A DNA stretch of 64,000 nucleotides, from assembly GCF_021284745.1 (NCBI RefSeq), contig NZ_CP089925.1, forward strand, positions 1,735,001 to 1,799,000, given 5' to 3'. This stretch comes from Lysobacter sp. KIS68-7. Lineage in GTDB: Bacteria; Pseudomonadota; Gammaproteobacteria; Xanthomonadales; Xanthomonadaceae. Each line of letters begins with the position of its first letter. The first letter of the stretch is position 1. The notes under the pieces are model-generated. The model saw only the letters and a list, made by a program, of their open reading frames with translations. It was not told the DNA's origin and ran no database searches. A program made the position numbers and the translations under genes. Positions 20,887 to 32,100 of the stretch are shown here, piece by piece.

Positions 20887-21746
20887 GAGTGCCCGTCTGG
20901 ATCCCCCTCGTCGTCGCCGCGCTGCTGGCGCTGCTGGGCTCGGTGTACACCGTGAGCGAAGGCCATGGCGCCATCGTGCTCAACCTCGGTCGCGTCGTGC
21001 GCACCGACAGCGGCCCCGGCCTGCACTTCAAGTGGCCGCTGATCGAAAGCGCGCGCGTGTTCGATACGCGCCTGCAGGTGCTTGACGCAGACCCCGAGCG
21101 TTACCTGACCTCCGAACGCAAGGACGTGAGCGTCGACTTCTTCGCCATCGGCCAGATCGAAGACCTGCGTGCCTTCTACCGCGCGACCGGCGGCGACGAA
21201 ACCACCGCGATCGAACGCCTCGCGCCGATCATCAAGGACGCGCTGCGCAACGAGATCAACGCACGCACCTTGTCGGAAGTGGTGTCGGGCGACCGCTCGG
21301 AAATCGTCGAGCCCCAGCTGGCGACCATCAACAAGGGCGCGGCGACGCTGGGCGTGCGCATCGTCGACCTACGCATCAAGCAGGTCGACCTGCCGACGGA
21401 AGGCGAAGTCATCCGTCAGGTCTATCGCCGCATGAGCGCGCAGCGCCAACAGGTAGCAGCCAAGCTGCGCGCCGAAGGCGACGAGGCGGCCCAGCAGATC
21501 TTCGCCACCGCCGACCGCGACAAGCAGGTGATCGAAGCCGAGGCCGAACGCGACGCGCAGAAGCTGCGCGGCGAGGGCGATGCGCAGGCAGCGCAGATCT
21601 ACGCCGCGGCGGCCAACAAGGACCCGGGCTTCTACGCCTTCCAGCGCAGCCTGGAGGCCTACCGGCAGTCGTTCAAGGACGGCAACACGGTCATCGTGCT
21701 CGACAAGAACGACCCCTTCCTGCAGTACATGCGCAGCGACCGCTGA
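20883..21746 (+). CDS. hflC: FtsH protease regulator subunit HflC
   Basis: HflC is the partner of HflK in the membrane cage around FtsH. The 287-residue protein has an N-terminal helix (about residues 5-24, WIPLVVAALLALLGSVYTV), the SPFH start SEGHGAIVLNLGRVVRTDSGPGLHFKWPL, the DAERDAQKLRGEGDAQA-type helical region (here AEAERDAQKLRGEGDAQAA), and the conserved C-terminal YRQSFKDGNTVIVLDKNDPF. It begins within the hflK stop and is followed by GC hairpins and then purA. Length and motifs are normal. Confidence 0.95.
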   Translation: MRVPVWIPLVVAALLALLGSVYTVSEGHGAIVLNLGRVVRTDSGPGLHFKWPLIESARVFDTRLQVLDADPERYLTSERKDVSVDFFAIGQIEDLRAFYRATGGDETTAIERLAPIIKDALRNEINARTLSEVVSGDRSEIVEPQLATINKGAATLGVRIVDLRIKQVDLPTEGEVIRQVYRRMSAQRQQVAAKLRAEGDEAAQQIFATADRDKQVIEAEAERDAQKLRGEGDAQAAQIYAAAANKDPGFYAFQRSLEAYRQSFKDGNTVIVLDKNDPFLQYMRSDR

Positions 21747-21822
21747 GGTCGGCGGGCCGGCCTTCGGGCCGGTCTTCACGCCAACGGGGTTCCGGCGGGG
21801 CCCCGAATGCCGGATAATCCAT

Positions 21823-21857
21823 AAAAGCCGGACGGGCACGCGCCCTCCGGCTTTTTC
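21823..21857 (+). terminator. Terminator-like hairpin in the hflC-purA gap
   Basis: aaaagccgga / tccggctttt form a 10-base-pair stem enclosing an inner gggc-acgc-gccc hairpin, followed by a T run. A smaller stem, ccggcc-ttcg-ggccgg, lies just after hflC at 21757-21772. A GATAAT hexamer at 21813-21818 precedes the hairpin and could be a -10 box for purA, in which case the hairpin would sit at the very start of its leader. The simple reading is that this ends hflKC transcription 22 bases before the purA start. Confidence 0.7.
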
Positions 21858-21866
21858 CGTGCATAA

Positions 21867-23171
<1,305 letters not shown>

Positions 23172-23180
23172 CGGCTTGCG

Positions 23181-23528
23181 ATGGATCCCGGACTGACGCC
23201 ACTGGAAGTCCGGGTCCTTCGCAGATGCATCGCAAAGGCGCCGGCCGAGGTTGCAGAGGAACTCCGGGCGCAACTCGCCGAGGCGACGCTGACCCGCACG
23301 CCTGATCGCGCGTTCGGGTATTACGTCGATTTCGAAGTTTCGTCTTATAAGCGCGATCAGGGCGAGGAACCGTTCGTCCTTGAGTGTTCCGGGGGCCATC
23401 CCGATGGCCAGAACATCATGTTCTTCATGCTTTATGTGGTGGGCGGCGTCCTGGACTTCCTCGAACTGTCGAGCACCGGCGATTGGCCCGACGATGAGTC
23501 GGGCATCGAACTGCACGACGACGTGTGA
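23181..23528 (+). CDS. Small conserved-looking protein of unknown function
   Basis: I do not recognise this 115-residue protein. It is acidic, soluble and has no signal peptide. The first 40 residues look helical (LTPLEVRVLRRCIAKAPAEV). The rest looks like a beta-rich domain with FGYYVDFEV, the Gly-rich ECSGGHPDGQNIMFF and the ending VGGVLDFLELSSTGDWPDDE. That last phrase recalls small bacterial immunity proteins of contact-dependent toxin systems, but no toxin gene is nearby, so this is only a resemblance. It follows purA after 9 bases on the same strand and could be cotranscribed. Codon use is like its neighbours, which supports a real gene. Confidence 0.7.
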   Translation: MDPGLTPLEVRVLRRCIAKAPAEVAEELRAQLAEATLTRTPDRAFGYYVDFEVSSYKRDQGEEPFVLECSGGHPDGQNIMFFMLYVVGGVLDFLELSSTGDWPDDESGIELHDDV

Positions 23529-23718
23529 CCGCCCGCCGGGGCCCCTTGACCCTCGCAAAGCTGAAGGACGGCTAGCGAATGTCAACGCCGTGTGCACGCG
23601 ATGTGCAGAGGGTGGGCTTCGCCATGACTTCCGGCCGAGGGCAGGGCGGCCCGGACCCCGCACCATCGGGCAACTCACTCCCGCCGGTTTGGCGGAACAC
23701 CCCAACCCAGGACCTCCC

Positions 23719-26379
23719 ATGCGTCGCACGCTCGCCGCTGCCATTACCTTTGCCCTTTCCGTCGCCGCCACGGACGCCTTCGCGCAAGCCGCCATGCCCC
23801 GACAGGACACCGCTCCGCCGGTCGTCAACGCGACCACGCAGTTGCCGCGCACCGTGCGCCCGACGCACTACACGATCGCAGTCGTGCCGCACGCGCAGTC
23901 GCTCACCTTCGACGGCAACGTCAAGATCGCGCTCGACGTGCTGCAGCCGACCGACAAGATCGTGCTCAACGCGGTCGACATGACCTTCCCGAAGGCCACG
24001 CTCAGCGGCGCCAAGGGCAAGCCGATGGCCGCGAAGGTCAGCACGGACAAGGACACGCAGACCGCCACGTTCTCCTTCGACAAGCCGCTCGCCACGGGCA
24101 GCTACGTGCTCGAGCTCGACTACACCGGCAAGATCGGCACGCAGGCCAACGGCCTGTTCGCGATCGACTACGAAAACAAGCAGGGCAAGCAGCGCGCGCT
24201 GTACACGCAGTTCGAGGCCTCCGACGCCCGCAAGTTCATCCCCTCGTGGGATGAGCCGAACTACAAGGCCGTCTTCGACCTCAGCGCCGACGTGCCGAAG
24301 GACTACATGGCGCTCAGCAACATGCCGGTCGCCGAGTCGAAGGACCTGGGCAACGGCCTGCAGCGCGTGAAGTTCCAGACCTCGCCGAAGATGTCGACCT
24401 ACCTGCTGTTCTTCGGCGTGGGCGATTTCGAGCGCGCGACCAAGCAGGTCGGCGATACGCAGATCGGTGTCGTCGCCCAGCGCGGCTCGGTGGACCAGGC
24501 GAAGTTCGCGCTGGATTCCTCGGCCGACGTGCTGAAGGAATACAACGACTACTTCGCCACGCCGTACCCGCTGCCGAAGCTCGACAACGTCGCTTCGCCA
24601 GGCCGCAGCCAGTTCTTCGGCGCGATGGAAAACTGGGGCGCGATCTACACCTTCGAATACGCGTTGCTGCTCGACCCGACGATCTCCACGCAGTCGGACA
24701 AGCAGGGCGTGTTCTCCATCGCCGCGCACGAAATGGCGCACCAGTGGTTCGGTGACCTCGTGACGATGAGCTGGTGGGACGACCTGTGGCTCAACGAAGG
24801 CTTCGCGACGTGGATGGCCGCGCGCACCACGCAGAAGCTGCATCCGGAATGGAACACGGTGCTGGGCAAGGTCAACCAGCGCGAAGCTGCGATGGGCCTG
24901 GACTCGGTGGCGACCACGCACCCGGTGGTGCAGAAGGTCGAAACCGTCGAGCAGGCCGCGCAGGCCTTCGACTCGATCACCTACCAGAAGGGCAGCGCCG
25001 TCATCGGCATGCTCGAAGGCTACGTCGGCGCCGATGCCTGGCGCGAAGGCGTGCGCGCGTACATGAAGAAGCACGCGTACGGCAACACGGTGTCCGATGA
25101 CCTGTGGAATGCGGTGCAGGAAGCGTCCGGGACGCCGATCGTCGACATCGCGCACGACTTCACGCTGCAGCCGGGCATCCCGCTGATCACCGTGGAATCG
25201 GCGACCTGCGCCGGCGGCAAGACCACGCTGCACCTGAAACAGGGCGAATTCACGCGCGACCGTCCGGGCAAGCAGTCGCTGGCCTGGCGCGTGCCGGTGA
25301 TCGCGCAGTCGGTCGGCGGCCAGCCGGTGCGCACGGTGGTGCAGGGCGGCACGGGCACGCTGGAAGTGCCGGGTTGCGCGCCGGTCGTGCTCAACGCCGG
25401 CCAGAGCGGTTACTACCGCACGCTCTACACGCCGCAGCACTTCGCCACCATCCGCGACAAGTTCACTTCGCTCGCGCCGATCGACCAGCTGGGCCTGATG
25501 AACGACATCTGGGCGCTCGGCATGGCCGGCCTGCAGCCCTCGTCGGATTACCTCGACCTCGCCAAGCGCGTGCCGGTGGATGCCGATCCGCAGATCTGGG
25601 GCGACGTTGCCGACAGCCTGCGCGGCCTGGACCGTTACTACGAAGGCACGGGTGAGCGCCAGGCGCGCTTTCGCAAGTTCGCCGTCGCCACGCTGCGTCC
25701 GGTGATGGCGCACGTGGGCTGGGATGCGAAGCCGGGCGAACCCGATCCGGTGGCGATCCAGCGCACCGACCTGATCGCCGCGCTCTCGCAGCTCGGCGAC
25801 GAGCAGGTGATCGCCGAAGCGCGTCGTCGCTTCGCCGCTTCGGAGACCGATCCGAACGCGATGCCGGCGCCGCTGCGTCGCACGATCCTCGGCGTGGTCG
25901 CTTCGCATGCCGATGCGGCGACGTGGGACAAGCTGCACACGATGGCGAAGAACGAAAAGACGCCGCTCGTGCGCGACCAGCTCTACACCATGCTGTCGAT
26001 CGCCGATGATGCGGCCATCGCGCAGAAGGCGCTGGACCTGGCGCTCACCGACGAACCGGGCGAGACCAACAGCGCGGGCATGATCGCGGCCGTCGCCGGC
26101 GACCATCCGGACATGGCGTTCGACTTCGCCTCCGCGCATCGCGATGAAGTCGGCAAGCGCGTGGACTCGACCTCGAGCAGCCGCTACTACCCGGGCCTGG
26201 CGAATGGTTCGCTCGATCCGGCGATGGTCGGCAAGCTGCGCGCCTACGCGGACAAGTACATCGCCGCCGGCTCGCGTCGTCCCACCGACACCGCGATCGC
26301 CACCATCGAGTACCGCACGAAGGTGAAGCAGGACCGCCTGCCGGCCATCGACACCTGGCTGAAGAAGAACGGCGGCTGA
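23719..26379 (+). CDS. Secreted M1 family zinc aminopeptidase
   Basis: This 886-residue M1 metallopeptidase removes N-terminal residues from peptides. A signal peptide (MRRTLAAAITFALSVAATDAFA, cut near residue 22) predicts export to the periplasm or beyond, unlike cytoplasmic PepN. The M1 exopeptidase motif GAMEN is at 301-305 and the zinc site HEMAH at 337-341 with Glu360 in NEGF, the exact HExxH-18-E spacing. A C-terminal ERAP1-like helical domain runs from about residue 560. The start ATG 23719 is fixed by the signal peptide. The 190-base gap upstream shows no clear promoter. Secreted peptidases fit a predatory or lytic lifestyle such as that of Lysobacter, which is an inference. Confidence 0.94.
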   Translation: MRRTLAAAITFALSVAATDAFAQAAMPRQDTAPPVVNATTQLPRTVRPTHYTIAVVPHAQSLTFDGNVKIALDVLQPTDKIVLNAVDMTFPKATLSGAKGKPMAAKVSTDKDTQTATFSFDKPLATGSYVLELDYTGKIGTQANGLFAIDYENKQGKQRALYTQFEASDARKFIPSWDEPNYKAVFDLSADVPKDYMALSNMPVAESKDLGNGLQRVKFQTSPKMSTYLLFFGVGDFERATKQVGDTQIGVVAQRGSVDQAKFALDSSADVLKEYNDYFATPYPLPKLDNVASPGRSQFFGAMENWGAIYTFEYALLLDPTISTQSDKQGVFSIAAHEMAHQWFGDLVTMSWWDDLWLNEGFATWMAARTTQKLHPEWNTVLGKVNQREAAMGLDSVATTHPVVQKVETVEQAAQAFDSITYQKGSAVIGMLEGYVGADAWREGVRAYMKKHAYGNTVSDDLWNAVQEASGTPIVDIAHDFTLQPGIPLITVESATCAGGKTTLHLKQGEFTRDRPGKQSLAWRVPVIAQSVGGQPVRTVVQGGTGTLEVPGCAPVVLNAGQSGYYRTLYTPQHFATIRDKFTSLAPIDQLGLMNDIWALGMAGLQPSSDYLDLAKRVPVDADPQIWGDVADSLRGLDRYYEGTGERQARFRKFAVATLRPVMAHVGWDAKPGEPDPVAIQRTDLIAALSQLGDEQVIAEARRRFAASETDPNAMPAPLRRTILGVVASHADAATWDKLHTMAKNEKTPLVRDQLYTMLSIADDAAIAQKALDLALTDEPGETNSAGMIAAVAGDHPDMAFDFASAHRDEVGKRVDSTSSSRYYPGLANGSLDPAMVGKLRAYADKYIAAGSRRPTDTAIATIEYRTKVKQDRLPAIDTWLKKNGG

Positions 26380-26400
26380 TCCCGGCGCCACGTTGACCCG

Positions 26401-26438
26401 ACGGGGTCGGAGGTTTCCTCCGGCCCCGTTTCTTTTTT
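26401..26438 (+). terminator. Strong intrinsic terminator after the M1 peptidase
   Basis: A 13-base-pair stem with one G-U pair, acggggtcggagg / cctccggccccgt, with loop ttt is followed by ttcttttttg. It lies 22 bases after the peptidase stop. This is one of the clearest terminators in the window. Confidence 0.9.
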
Positions 26439-26465
26439 GCAAATTCGACAGGTCTCCAATAAATA
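26437..26465 (+). promoter_or_regulatory. Candidate promoter for the GNAT-mscS-regulator unit
   Basis: TTGCAA (26437-26442) and TAAATA (26460-26465) are 17 bases apart in an unusually AT-rich patch directly after the terminator. The -35 match is 4 of 6 and the -10 match only 3 of 6. The GNAT start is 80 bases downstream. The remaining gap up to 26545 holds nothing else recognisable. Confidence 0.35.
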
Positions 26466-26545
26466 GGCCATTCGTTCGCGTTCGAACCTGAAGCTGCCTT
26501 CCGGCCTTCTGGCCGCCCCCCGGTTGCGATTACCGTTCGGTCCCA

Positions 26546-27025
26546 ATGCCCATGCACGATCCCGCCATCACGCTCGCCACGCCGGACGACCTCCCGCGCC
26601 TGCTCGCGGTCTGGGAGTCGTCGGTGCGCGCCACCCATGCGTTCCTCCCGCCCGCGGAAATCGATCGGCTGTCGCCGCTGGTCCGCGATCTCCTCGCGTC
26701 CTTCGTGCCCCTGCATGTGATCCGCGATGCCACGGGCGTGCCGTATGCCTTCCTCGGCGTGGCCGATGGCACGATCGAAATGTTGTTCGTGCACGACGAC
26801 TGGCGCGGGCGCGGTGCGGGCAGGCGCCTCCTCGAACATGCAGTGACCGCGCTCGGTGCGAAACGCGTGGACGTCAACGAGCAGAACGCGCAGGGCGTCG
26901 GCTTCTATCGCCACCTCGGCTTCCGCCAGGTGGCGCGTTCACCGCTCGACGGGCAAGGGCATCCCTATCCGGTCCTGCACATGCTGCGACAGGACGCCCC
27001 CACGCGGCGGCGCTCGGCCGCATGA
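26546..27025 (+). CDS. GNAT family N-acetyltransferase
   Basis: This 159-residue GNAT-fold protein should transfer an acetyl group from acetyl-CoA to an unknown small molecule or protein. The acetyl-CoA pyrophosphate-binding motif A is visible as IEMLFVHDDWRGRGAGRRLLEHA (key residues RGRGAGRRLL), followed by VDVNEQNAQGVGFYRHLGFRQVAR. This is the NEQN..A..FYxxxGF pattern of YjaB/PhnO-type acetyltransferases. A second ATG two codons in is an equally possible start. The stop overlaps the start of the mechanosensitive channel gene (ATGA), implying coupled translation with a membrane protein of seemingly unrelated function. Confidence 0.9.
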   Translation: MPMHDPAITLATPDDLPRLLAVWESSVRATHAFLPPAEIDRLSPLVRDLLASFVPLHVIRDATGVPYAFLGVADGTIEMLFVHDDWRGRGAGRRLLEHAVTALGAKRVDVNEQNAQGVGFYRHLGFRQVARSPLDGQGHPYPVLHMLRQDAPTRRRSAA

Positions 27026-29166
27026 GCAAGCGCGCGCTCCTGTCGCTCACCTTCGCCACGCTCGCGTGCATGGCGTGCGGCGCCGCCTTCGCGCAAGGCG
27101 CCGCGCTGCGCAACGCACTCACCGCGCCTGCGGCCGCCACCACGACTGCGCAGGGCGCAGGCACCAAGGACCTCGCCGCGCGCATCCAGGCCTTGCGCGC
27201 CGTCATCGACCCCGCCGCCGAATCGCTTTCGGAAGACCGCGCGGATTTCCTGCGGCGGCAGTTGCTCGCCTCGCTCGAGCGACGCGAAGACATGGCGCAA
27301 TCGATCCGCGATGTCGCCCGCCTCGCGCAGCAGCCCTCGGCCACGAAGGTCCCGCCACCGCAGAGCGTGCTGGCGCTCGACGACCAGCGCCGCGAGCTGC
27401 AACGCCTCGAACAGGAACTGGCGGGTGGGTTGCGTCGCCGCGCCCTGCTTCAGGAAGAACGCGACGCGTCGGCGCAGATGCTCACGCAGAAACTCAGTGC
27501 CCAGCGCGCCCTCGTCGACGCGGGTGCAGCGCCCGCGACGCTGGAAGTGGCCAGGCTCGAAACCGAACTCGTCGAGACCTCCACCGCGGAGATCGACCAG
27601 ATGCTGGCGTTGATCGACGTGCAGCAGCACCTGGCGCAGGCCCAGCACGATGCCATCGCCACCCGCTTGTCGCACGTCGATGCACGCAAGATCAGTGTCA
27701 CCGCGCAGGACGAGGCGACCATCGACGCGCGCATCCGCGCGCGGGGCGATGAGTTGCGCCGCCGCATGGCGGTGTCCGCCATCGCCCGCGAACGTGCGCG
27801 CGCCGAGCTGCTGCGTGCCAGCCCCGCCACGCCGCCGCTGCGCCTGGAGGCGTTGAAGGAGCGCGTCGCCAACGCAGACATCGATCTCGAACTCGCGCGC
27901 GAAGCCCTGACCAACCTCGCCACCGAGCAGGCCGTGTGGCAGACGGTGCTGCGCCATTACCGCGACCGCGATCCCTCTGCACTCGTCGAAGCGCACAAGC
28001 TCGGTCCGGTGCTCAAGGAACGCCTGGAGCGTCGCCGCGATTTCCTGCGCGCGATGTCAGAACAGGTGCTGGCCCGCACCGGCGCGCTCGACACCGAGAT
28101 CGAACAGGCGCCAAACGCCCCCGATGTCGCCGACAAGCGCATGTTGCGCGACGTGTTCGATGCGCGCCTGCAGATGGTGCATCGCGCGCAGTACGACGAA
28201 GGACGCGTGGCCGACATGATCGAGCGCGTGCGCGCCGATTTCGACCAGGGCATGCGCATGGCGCCGTGGCAGGAACGTGCGCGCGTGGCCTGGGCCATGA
28301 TGCGCGACGGCGTGTCGCGCTTCTGGAACTTCGAACTGTTCACCGTGCAGGAGACCGTCGAAGTCGACGGTCGCCAGACCGAGGTGCCGCGGGGCGTGAC
28401 CGTGGGCAAGGTGGTGAAGGCGCCCTTGCTGCTGGTGTTCGGCCTGTTCGCGGCGATCAAGCTCACGGCCTGGTGGGAGCGCTGGCTGCATCGCCGCCGC
28501 GGCGTGGAGGAGGGCAATGCGCGGCTGTTGCGGCGCTGGGTCCTCGCCTTGCTCATCGCCGCCGCGGTGCTGGCGAGCCTGGCCATCGCCGGCATTCCGT
28601 TCGCGGCCTTCGCCTTCATCGGTGGCGCGGTGGCGATCGGCATCGGCTTCGGCATGCAGGCGCTGTTCAAGAACCTCATCAGCGGCGTGCTGGTATTGAT
28701 CGAACGTCCGTTCCGGCTCGGCGACGTGATCGAAGTCGGCGCGCTGCGCGGCACCGTGGTGGACATCGACCTGCGCACCTCCGTGATCCGCGACGCCGAC
28801 GGCGCCGACACGCTGATCCCCAATTCGGTGTTGATGGAAGAGAACGTCAAGAACGTCACCTACCGCTCGCGCATGCACCACCAGGTGCTCGACGTGGTGG
28901 TGGATGGCGACTCGGATTCGCGCGCCGTGGGCGATGCGATGCTGGCGGCGGCCGCGCGCCACGGGCAGTTGGCCGACGATCCGGAACCGACCGTGCTGCT
29001 CGACGAATTCGCGGACAACGGCCTGCGTTTTGCATTGCATTACTGGATCGAACTGCGCCCCGGCACCGACCGCCGCCGCATCGCGAGCGACCTGCGCCTG
29101 ATGATCCTGGGCGCGTTCGCGGACGCCGGCATCAGGATGGCCCCGCCGCCGCCCACATATCGTTGA
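27022..29166 (+). CDS. Large MscS-type mechanosensitive ion channel
   Basis: This 714-residue protein is a long MscS-family channel, which opens under membrane tension to release osmolytes. It has a signal peptide (to about residue 24, ending GAAFA), a long periplasmic coiled-coil region (about 45-430) rich in Arg/Glu/Leu, and several membrane helices (about 465-560). The MscS pore and beta domain carry IGIGFGMQALFKNLISGVL (about 539-557) followed by IERPFRLGDVIEVG. The ending reads IRMAPPPPTYR. The architecture is like MscK/MscM. It overlaps the GNAT gene and is followed after 7 bases by a large transcription regulator. Induction by osmotic stress is plausible but not shown. Confidence 0.92.
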   Translation: MSKRALLSLTFATLACMACGAAFAQGAALRNALTAPAAATTTAQGAGTKDLAARIQALRAVIDPAAESLSEDRADFLRRQLLASLERREDMAQSIRDVARLAQQPSATKVPPPQSVLALDDQRRELQRLEQELAGGLRRRALLQEERDASAQMLTQKLSAQRALVDAGAAPATLEVARLETELVETSTAEIDQMLALIDVQQHLAQAQHDAIATRLSHVDARKISVTAQDEATIDARIRARGDELRRRMAVSAIARERARAELLRASPATPPLRLEALKERVANADIDLELAREALTNLATEQAVWQTVLRHYRDRDPSALVEAHKLGPVLKERLERRRDFLRAMSEQVLARTGALDTEIEQAPNAPDVADKRMLRDVFDARLQMVHRAQYDEGRVADMIERVRADFDQGMRMAPWQERARVAWAMMRDGVSRFWNFELFTVQETVEVDGRQTEVPRGVTVGKVVKAPLLLVFGLFAAIKLTAWWERWLHRRRGVEEGNARLLRRWVLALLIAAAVLASLAIAGIPFAAFAFIGGAVAIGIGFGMQALFKNLISGVLVLIERPFRLGDVIEVGALRGTVVDIDLRTSVIRDADGADTLIPNSVLMEENVKNVTYRSRMHHQVLDVVVDGDSDSRAVGDAMLAAAARHGQLADDPEPTVLLDEFADNGLRFALHYWIELRPGTDRRRIASDLRLMILGAFADAGIRMAPPPPTYR

Positions 29167-29173
29167 TAGCGGT

Positions 29174-32100
29174 ATGCCACTGGCCAAGCTGACGCGACCC
29201 AAGTTGCACCAGGTGTTGGCGCGCGAGCGCCTGTTTGCGCGACTGGACGATGCCACGCGGCCCATCGTGTGGATCGTCGGTCCGCCGGGCGCGGGCAAGA
29301 CGGCGTTGGTGGCGAGCTGGTTGCACGCGCACAAGGTGGGCGGCGTCTGGTACCAGGTGGATCCGGGCGACCGGGATCTGTCGACGTTCTTCCATTACCT
29401 CGGTCTCGCCGCGCCCGCCACGCGCAAGCGCGATGCACCGCTGCCGCCGTTCACCGCCGAACACGCGTCGGATCCCGCGGGGTTCGCGCGCCTGTTCTTC
29501 CGGTCGATGTTCGAACGCTTCAAGCCGCCGGCCGCGATCGTGTTCGACAACTACCACGAGCTGCCGCCGGGCGCGCCGCTGCACGCCTTGTTCAACGCGA
29601 TCGCGCGCGAGGTGCCCGAGCGCACGCTGCTCATCGCCACCAGTCGCGGCGAACCGCCGCCGGAATGCGCGGAGCTGCGCGCGATGGATCGCATCGCGAT
29701 CGTCGATTGGGACGAATTGCGCCTGACGTTCGATGAAACCTGCGGCATCGCCGCGCTGCGCCAGCACCTGGACGACGCCACGCTACGCGCCGTCCATGCA
29801 CAGGCCGACGGCTGGCCGGTGGGCCTGGTGCTCACGCTCGACCAGGTGCGACGAGGACACGTGGATGCGACGACCGCCGCCTCGCAGGGGCGCGAAGTGT
29901 TGTTTGGCTACTTTGCAGGGCAGATCCTCGCGTCCCTGCCCGAGCCCGTGCAGGCGAGCCTGATGCGCATCGCGCTGTTGCCGCGCGCCACTGCGGCGCA
30001 GGCCGCCGCGATTTCGGGCGATGCGGGCGCAGACCATCTGCTCGATTCCCTGTATCGCAGGCGCCTGTTCGTCGAGCGTCGCGGCGAGGCCTATCAGTTC
30101 CATGATCTGTTCCGCGCATTCCTGGTCGAACGCCTGGAAGCGACGGTGTCGCCGGAGGCGGTCACGGCCTTGCGTCGCCATGCCTTCACGCTGCTCGCGC
30201 AAGCCGACCAGATCGAAGCGGCCTTCGATTGCGCCGCGGCCGCGCGCGATTGGCCGGCGGCTGCGCAACTCGCGTTGCAGTGCGCGCCGCGCTTGCTGGA
30301 ACAGGGGCGCGTGGCCACGTTGAAGAGTTGGTTCGACGTGTTGCCGTTGGAGGTCCAGGACGCATCGCCGTGGCTGATGCTTTGGCGCGGTGTGTCGCTC
30401 TCTCCGTTCGCCCCGTTGCAGTCGCGCGGCATCTTCGAAGCCGCCCATGCGCGCTTCGGCGAAGCCGACACGATCGGCCGCATCCTGAGCCTCGGCGCGA
30501 TCATCGCCACGCATTACCTGGAGTTCGACCACGGCCAGGTGGACCACTGGCTCGACCTGCTGTTGCCCGAACTGGAAGCCGCGCCGGAGTTCCCCGCCAC
30601 CGCGGCGGAGGTGCGCGTGAACGCCGCCCTTCTGTTCGCGCTGAGTTTCCAACGCCCGAAGGCGCCGCTCATCGATGCGTGCCTGGCCCGCTTGCGCGTG
30701 CTACTGCAGCGCCCGGACGTGCCCGTCAACCCGCGCGTCGATGCCGCGACGCTCATGCTTGCGCACCACCAGACCATCGGCGACCTGGAGGAAGCCGAAC
30801 GCATCGTGGCGATGGCATCGCCGTGGGTCGCCGATCCGGCCACCACACCGGCCTATCGTGCGCTGTGGTTGTTGCAGCTTGCGCACCTGCGCCCCAAGCA
30901 GGGGCGCGAAGCCGAAGCGATGCGCATCTACGACGAATGCGAGAAGGTTGCCGACGACAATGCCTTGTCGTTGCCGCCGCTGCGCATCTTCGTGCACCTG
31001 GGGCGCGCGATTGTCGCGTTGCAGGCAGGCGACCCCGACATGGCGGAAGCCGAGCGCGTGAAAGCGGCGGCGTACTGGAACTTCGCGCGCAAGCTGGATC
31101 GCGCGCTCGACGCTGCGATCAGCGGTTGGATCGCCCTCCAGCGCGGCGAGCATGAGAAAGCGCTGGCCTGCGCGCGCGCCGAAGTCGAAGGCATGGATGC
31201 GTACGGACCGATCTGGTTGCGCTTCGGCGGACGCTTGCTGGTTGCGATCGCGGAGTTCGAAGCCGATCCCGCCGCAGACGTCGCGCCCATCCTCGCCGAG
31301 GCGCGCGCCTTGCTCGTGGGCACGTGCCTTGGCCGGTACGAATACGCGATCGATGCCACCGAAGCGTGGATGTGTTTGCGCCGCGATGGCCTCGAAGCCG
31401 CGCGGCCCTTGATCGAACGCAGCTTCGCGGGACGCGACGCACACCACGGGCAATTCCTCGTGCGCGCACACCCGACGCTGCTCTCGGAGGTCTACGGCGC
31501 CGCACTGGAACTCGGCATCTCCGAAGGCGACGCACGCCGCGCGATCCGCGACTTCTCGCTGCGCGCCCCCAACCCCGATCCGCCGCGCTGGCCGTGGCCC
31601 TTCGAAGTGCGCACGCTCGGCGGCTTCGAAGTGTTGCGCGAAGGCCAGCCGCTCGCATTCTCGCGCAAGCTGCCGCGCAAGACGCTCGCGTTGCTCAAAG
31701 CCATCATCGCCTTGGGCGGACGCAGCGTGTCGGAGCAACGCCTGCTCGATGCGCTGTGGCCGGACGAAGAGGGCGATGCAGGTGCACGCGCACTCGATGC
31801 GACCGTGCTGCGCCTGCGCACCTTGCTGGGCGATGCGGCGGCGATCGAACAACGCGGGGGGCGCGTCTCCCTGAATCCGCAGCGCGTGTGGGTCGACATG
31901 TTCGCGTTCGACCGCGCGCTCGTGATGGCCGACGAAGCGGCGCATCGCCATGATGCGGGCGCCGAACGCGCACCGCTGCAACGTGCGCTGGAACTCTACC
32001 GTGGCGCGTTCCTTGTTGAGGACGAGGGCGAATCCTGGCCCGTCGCCGCGCGCGAACGCCTGCGCGGCCGCTTCATCCATGCGCTCGCGCGCCAGGCCGA

